Shown: positions 59,761 to 64,000 of the stretch, one piece after another
How the letters are laid out: every line of letters starts with the position of its first letter
How positions within the stretch are numbered: position 1 is the stretch's first letter
Assembly (NCBI GenBank): GCA_033239005.1
Contig: BSQZ01000038.1
Span: 1,929,501-1,993,500 of the forward strand
Direction: 5' to 3'
Source of the DNA: Lamellibrachia satsuma
Lineage: Eukaryota; Annelida; Polychaeta; Sabellida; Siboglinidae
Length of the DNA stretch: 64,000 nucleotides
The notes under the pieces: model-generated
Databases searched by the model: none
Told to the model about the DNA's origin: nothing
What the model saw: only the letters and a program-made list of their open reading frames with translations
Position numbers and translations under genes: made by a program

Positions 59761-60146
59761 CTTGCAATAGGGTCCATTTGACGTTTTTTTCAGTTTCCAT
59801 ATCTAGAGACTATACTGATGAGGAATTCAAGTGATTCCACCATGACACCCTTGATCATTTTTCAAAATATGCAAATTAGTGTCGCCATTACCAAAAATCC
59901 ATTTTCGTCAATCTCAGTAATTATTGACAATAGTACAATGAATAAGGCGTCTAGACCCATGTCTGCATTATTGTTCAGGATGTTTCCGAAATGACCCTAC
60001 ACTTAAATACCCCAAATATGCAAATTAGGCACCGCCATTAACACAATATTGAATCTAGTCCATATCTCGATAAGTATGCTTAATAGCAACACAAATGAGG
60101 TGTCCATACCTATTTTTTTAGGATATACAATATTGATGAGGACATT

Positions 60147-60182
<36 letters not shown>

Positions 60183-60865
60183 CATACATACATACATACA
60201 TACATACATACATACATACATACATACATACATACATACATACATACATACATACATACATACATACCTACATACATACATACATACACAGTCCTGCCTG
60301 CAAATGTTCACTGAACATGCAAATTAACAACCGTCATTGCCCAAAAAAAATCGATTTTTGTCAATATCTGGAACTATTTATGACAGCATTTAAAATAAGG
60401 CGTCTATAACCCCTTGTTTATAGGGTCAGGAATCGACAAAAAGTGTCTTGTAGACTATTATTCAGACCCTTGTCTCTTGCAAATCGATTAACGCCATTAA
60501 CGAACAATCGTTTTCTCTCACGCATCATACTTACTGTGATTGAATATCAATTGTAAATGGCGTTAATTAGGTTCCAATTTTCATAATTATTTCGGAGTAG
60601 TGAAATGTAGGATCATTTCGGAAATATCGTGAGCAGTAACCTACTGCAGACCCACAAAACATGGGTCTATATAGCTCGTGTTTTGCCTCTGTCAATAAGT
60701 ACCAATAATTTCACGAAAAGATAATTTTCGGTAATGGCGACCTTAATTTGCATATTTTAAAATGCTCAATGATGCCATAATGGCACCACTTGGATTCCTC
60801 ATAAGTACACCTCAGCTCAAAGATATAGAAACTTCAAAACAACTTTGTATGGACCCTATTGCAAG
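59761..60865. mobile_element. Foldback element with long inverted arms
   Basis: The ends are cttgcaatagggtccat and its reverse complement. The imperfect inverted pairing continues inward through aggaattcaagtgattccac, atatgcaaattagtgtcgcc and acccatgt...gcag-type blocks to about 250 bp on each side (up to tttccgaaatgaccctac / gtaggatcatttcggaaat). TTAA occurs just outside both ends (59749-59752 region and 60869-60872), possibly the target duplication. No coding sequence. The centre contains an (AT)n/(CATA)n tract. Confidence 0.7.
60151..60290. repeat. (AT)n followed by (CATA)n
   Basis: About 13 AT units followed by about 28 CATA units with two small interruptions, inside the foldback element. 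Peptides across it (IYIYI, THIHT/YVCM) are artefacts. Confidence 0.95.
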
Positions 60866-61482
60866 CTTTTAAGGCCTAGCTGCTGCCGGACTATTGACCA
60901 AGGTACGTAAGCTGCGTGACGTCATTCGGTTCGGCAGCTACCGTTACGTTTCCCATTGGTGACCATGTTAACGTTTTGCACGATTATAAGAAAACGAGAC
61001 CATCAAAAATTCTGAAACTTCCTACCTGCCGTTGTCATCATCTCATTGACTTGCTGGTTGCGTTTAGTCAAAATCACATATTTCTAACTCTTTTAAAATG
61101 CCTGGACGTGCCATTCCTGTCGATGTATACCGATTTCTGCATAAATTACTAGGCACACGCGCCTTGTGGCGAAAAATTGCCATAAATCCTTCCGCCTATT
61201 GAAATCATAAAAAATCCACAGTTACATTGCCAGCATGTTCTACCACCAAACTTGCCAATGTGTCTGCTCAAATGCAGTTATGTCAGATATATGATGATTT
61301 TTTTAAATTACGCATATTTAAAATTACTGTGCCCTACATCCGTGTGTAACACACCAGGAAGTCTAACTGAGGCATAATGATCCCTATTTTAGCAATACAG
61401 TCGGCTCTGTACGCCGACACAGTTCGACCACTTCCTCTTAGCACTCGGCCACCATACAGTGACCTCACCTCTCTGACGGTGT
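60866..61482 (+). other. Intergenic, no gene recognised
   Basis: Between the foldback element and the Toll-like receptor promoter. The frame 60916-61152 has no signature. Sequence becomes CpG-richer from about 61380, as expected on approach to a promoter. Confidence 0.5.
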
Positions 61483-61560
61483 GGGAATTTCCCGCAAAGA
61501 TCACGTGACGTAGCCAAACAGGACGTATTCACCAACGACAACGTCTAAGTTATAAATATC
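61483..61560 (+). promoter_or_regulatory. Promoter of the Toll-like receptor: kappa-B site, E-box, CRE-like site, TATA box
   Basis: A perfect 11-bp palindrome gggaatttccc (61483-61493) matches the NF-kappa-B/Rel consensus. It is followed by tcacgtga (61501-61508, E-box of the USF/MITF/TFEB type), overlapping tgacgtag (CRE-like), and then tataaata at 61551-61558. The spacing (kappa-B about 60-70 bp upstream of TATA) is that of a Rel-inducible core promoter. A start site near 61580 is inferred, not shown. Confidence 0.65.
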
Positions 61561-61579
61561 ACAACCGCTCTTGTATTTC

Positions 61580-61709
61580 GGCTGTAGTTACGGAAATGTT
61601 TTCGTGTGTTCTACGTTAAGCACGCACGTTACTTAACGTTTCAAAACTTGCTGACGACAGACGGAGTGCGACGTCGGTGAACTGAGTTTGGCAGTGCGAC
61701 TCGAACCAG
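61580..61709 (+). other. Probable 5' non-coding exon of the Toll-like receptor
   Basis: From the inferred start about 25-30 bp below the TATA box to a donor aaccag|gtaaat at 61709/61710. It has no long frame. The intron would then run to an acceptor such as gtgtgtcag just before 62457 or gatccag before 62482, placing the start codon shortly after the splice. Acceptor choice is uncertain. Confidence 0.4.
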
Positions 61710-61847
61710 GTAAATGACCGTTAGATAATGATAGGGCAAAGCAGAGTCGAGTTCGTGCGCAGGTTCAACTAATGTGACAGTATACCGTGACTAATACTAA
61801 TGTATACTGGGACGCGCCGCAGAACTGTGGTAGGTTAGTCGTGTCGC

Positions 61848-61848
61848 G

Positions 61849-61889
<41 letters not shown>

Positions 61890-61975
61890 ACGCACACACA
61901 CGCGCACACACACACACGCTCACACAAACACACACGCTCACACAAACACGTAGGCCCTACACACGAATACACGTT

Positions 61976-62026
<51 letters not shown>

Positions 62027-62110
62027 GCTCACACAAACACACACGCTCACACAAACACGTAGGCCCTACACACGAATACACGTTCGCACGCACGCACGCG
62101 CGTAGGCCTA
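61848..62110. repeat. (CA)n, (CG)n and (GCAC)n simple repeats with an 82-bp duplication
   Basis: Purine-pyrimidine alternating tract starting (cg)n then (ca)n. The segment cacacgctcacacaaacacg, taggccctacacacgaatac, acgttcgcacgcacgc occurs twice (about 61912-61990 and 62025-62100), so a duplication has occurred within the simple repeat. It is probably intronic. Confidence 0.85.
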
Positions 62111-62487
62111 CATACGTCTGTGTGGGGGTATCGGTTTTAATTTAACCCGCGCTATATGAATGTGACGTCAGTGGCATGTTTGCGTTCGTTCGAGACGGTA
62201 CGCCATATTTTGTGCATCGTTCAAAACCACAGATCGTTACTGCCGGTGGTGCGGACAGTCAAATGATTGTGTGGTCGACTCTGATTGACAGTCGGTGAAT
62301 ATCTAGCAGTGCCAGATGTCCACCGACTGGTCGACGACTGGCCAAAACAGTTGCAAACTGTTGGTGGAGAACGTACACATAACGACTATATTTGAGTTGC
62401 CAGTTTAAATGGTAGTATCCAACATGTTGACAAATGAAGAATCGGTGTGTGTCAGGGCTTAACTAACTGCTGTTTGATCCAGAGTAC

Positions 62488-64000
62488 ATGGCTGCCAGAT
62501 TGTCTACACGCCCAGCGCTGCTGTCTTTGCTGATGACAGCGCTGCTGGTTCAACTGACGACCGGAGCGGACGTCCTACCACCACCCGACTGCGTGTTGTC
62601 CGCCGGCAACGAGGGCTACGGAGCTACATGTAGCAGGATGAGTGACATCCCAGAGAGGTTGCACGGACATCTTCGCAAGCTGAAACTCGTCAACACGACA
62701 CTGACCGTGCTAGAGAACGGATCGCTATCACATCTCCCCCGTCTCACTGTTCTTGACCTATCCGGAAACAGAATCGTCCGTTTGGAGCCCGAAGCTTTCC
62801 GCGGACTGCCAGATCTGGAACAACTCAACATCGCACACAATAGACTGTGCTTCGATGATGACGCGTTTCCAGCAGATGTCTTCCTCAATGCAACGTCTCT
62901 CCGCGTTCTCATAATGCATTCCAATAACTGTTCGAGCGGTCACGTCCGCTACCCGGACAGAGCCCTGGGGCAGCTGAGCGGTCTGGAGACTCTGGCGATG
63001 AACGGACTGCCAAATGTTCCCCTCGGACCGGGCTTTGCAAAGATGAAATCACTGAAGTCGGTGACACTGTCCGGCAAGTACTGTAAACTGGGCGTCGTGT
63101 CAAAGAAGACGTTTGCAAGTTTAGAGAACACTAGCGTGTCTCAGTTGTCGTTGCGAGCCTGCAATATCAGCAAACTTGACGGCAACGCCTTCACCCCACT
63201 GGCGAACCTGACTTCACTAAACCTGGCCTGCAACGATCGCATTGGGATGGACGATGCCACGGACGCGATAAAAGGATCGAGTACAACCAGCTTAGATACT
63301 GTTATTCTCGACGACGTCAGCAAGACGTCAGTAATACTCAATAAGTTCCTATTTGACAGTCATCGATTCAAACGTGTTCATCGGCTCAGTGTCCGTGCTA
63401 ACGACATTGTTGCTGTCGATGTTCGAGTGATATCTTTCCTACCTGTCGTGCGCAGTTTAGCTACGGGATTCAATGCCATATACAGTAAAGGTTCCTTCTT
63501 TCCTTACGAAAACCGATCAGAAATACTCCAAAATGTCACGGCTAACTTGCAGTTAGAAGTGATCGACTCATCTTACCTCCTGTCTACACGTTCTAAGTAT
63601 CGACGTCTCTTCTGCGAACCGGATCTCGTCGACTTTGACGACTTCTTCCGGGAGAAACCCCTTCTTCCAGACGTCGACTATACCCGTCCGACCAGACCGG
63701 CCACATACAATGACAAACAAACCTCGTTGATTCCCGGATCCTTGCAAGTGATTTTCCTCGACCATTCCGTCTACAATTCCTACCATTACTCCCTGCCGAA
63801 GATTCAAATCACCAACTACAATGACATGGTTGTCTTCAACATATCCAACACGGACATGAACCAGCTGAAAGGACCTCTAATAGGATTTCGCAACCTTCAG
63901 GTGTTCGATGCCAGCAATTGTGATATTTATAAGATTTATTCCGGCGCCCTACGTGAGTTGACTCGCCTGAAGTATTTGTTTCTGCAACGCAACGTGATAG
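62488..64000 (+). CDS. Toll-like leucine-rich-repeat receptor, N-terminal ectodomain (open at the right edge)
   Basis: ATG at 62488 opens 504 codons to the window end without a stop. Residues 1-29 form a signal peptide (MAARLSTRPALLSLLMTALL, then VQLTTGA). A Cys-capped segment (DCVLSAGNEGYGATCSRMSD) precedes leucine-rich repeats: LKLVNTTLTVLENGSLSHL, LTVLDLSGNRIVRLEPEAF, LEQLNIAHNRL, LSLRACNISKLDGNAF, LTSLNLACN, LQVFDASNCDIYKIYSGAL. Asn-glycosylation sites (NTT, NAT, NLT, NVT) fit an extracellular domain. This layout, with long irregular spacers between repeats, is typical of Toll-like receptors in molluscs and lower deuterostomes. The transmembrane and TIR parts would lie beyond 64000. Without the TIR, another LRR receptor cannot be excluded. 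Confidence 0.8.
   Translation, partial: MAARLSTRPALLSLLMTALLVQLTTGADVLPPPDCVLSAGNEGYGATCSRMSDIPERLHGHLRKLKLVNTTLTVLENGSLSHLPRLTVLDLSGNRIVRLEPEAFRGLPDLEQLNIAHNRLCFDDDAFPADVFLNATSLRVLIMHSNNCSSGHVRYPDRALGQLSGLETLAMNGLPNVPLGPGFAKMKSLKSVTLSGKYCKLGVVSKKTFASLENTSVSQLSLRACNISKLDGNAFTPLANLTSLNLACNDRIGMDDATDAIKGSSTTSLDTVILDDVSKTSVILNKFLFDSHRFKRVHRLSVRANDIVAVDVRVISFLPVVRSLATGFNAIYSKGSFFPYENRSEILQNVTANLQLEVIDSSYLLSTRSKYRRLFCEPDLVDFDDFFREKPLLPDVDYTRPTRPATYNDKQTSLIPGSLQVIFLDHSVYNSYHYSLPKIQITNYNDMVVFNISNTDMNQLKGPLIGFRNLQVFDASNCDIYKIYSGALRELTRLKYLFLQRNVI

Noticed and set aside
61787..62062. 91-residue frame with HTHT repeats upstream of the Toll-like receptor
   Set aside because: It is the CA/CG simple repeat read in one frame, in a probable 5' intron.

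Overview
The window is nuclear DNA from an invertebrate animal. It is AT-rich, with genes split by GT-AG introns and very many minisatellites and transposons. The recognisable genes (a HIP1-family endocytic adaptor, a BCL7 chromatin subunit, a Toll-like leucine-rich-repeat receptor) are metazoan. The crowding of CR1-type LINEs, short hAT-like elements and tRNA-derived SINEs fits a marine lophotrochozoan such as a mollusc, but a basal deuterostome cannot be excluded from sequence alone.

Layout. (1) 1-18.9 kb: minus-strand 5' part of a HIP1/HIP1R homologue. Three coding exons (18776-18862, 14314-14377, 6632-6774) join with matching phases, and the gene runs off the left edge. Its introns hold most of the first 18 kb of repeats. 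(2) 18.9-28.6 kb: plus-strand four-exon gene for a 242-residue protein, tentatively PIMREG/FAM64A-like. Its start lies only about 220 bp from the HIP1 start, so the two share a CpG-rich bidirectional promoter. (3) 28.6-32.1 kb: convergent intergenic DNA. (4) 32.1-39.9 kb: a complete minus-strand BCL7 homologue (8 coding exons, 264 residues, one 20-nt microexon). (5) 40-47 kb: intergenic LINE tails, a 40-bp minisatellite with a segmental duplication, and a hAT-like element. (6) 47.8-52.9 kb: a decayed C2H2 zinc-finger locus cut in two by a CR1-type LINE with a 6-bp target-site duplication. (7) 53.9-59.5 kb: a second, longer CR1-type LINE with ORF1 esterase, endonuclease and reverse-transcriptase remnants, itself invaded by a hAT-like element that holds another hAT-like element. 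(8) 59.8-60.9 kb: a foldback element. (9) 61.4-64 kb: promoter, probable 5'UTR exon and the first 504 codons of a Toll-like receptor, open at the right edge.

The cellular genes are not an operon and show no shared pathway beyond the HIP1/PIMREG-like promoter pair. The most striking structures are: a 46-bp intronic minisatellite built from an exon fragment plus that exon's own splice-acceptor tract; a perfect kappa-B palindrome next to a TATA box upstream of the Toll-like receptor; hAT-like insertions with exact 8-bp duplications; a three-level transposon nest with a template-switch scar; and two minisatellites that can be traced to single units in dispersed repeats elsewhere in the window. 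All assignments come from reading the sequence by eye; no database search was run.
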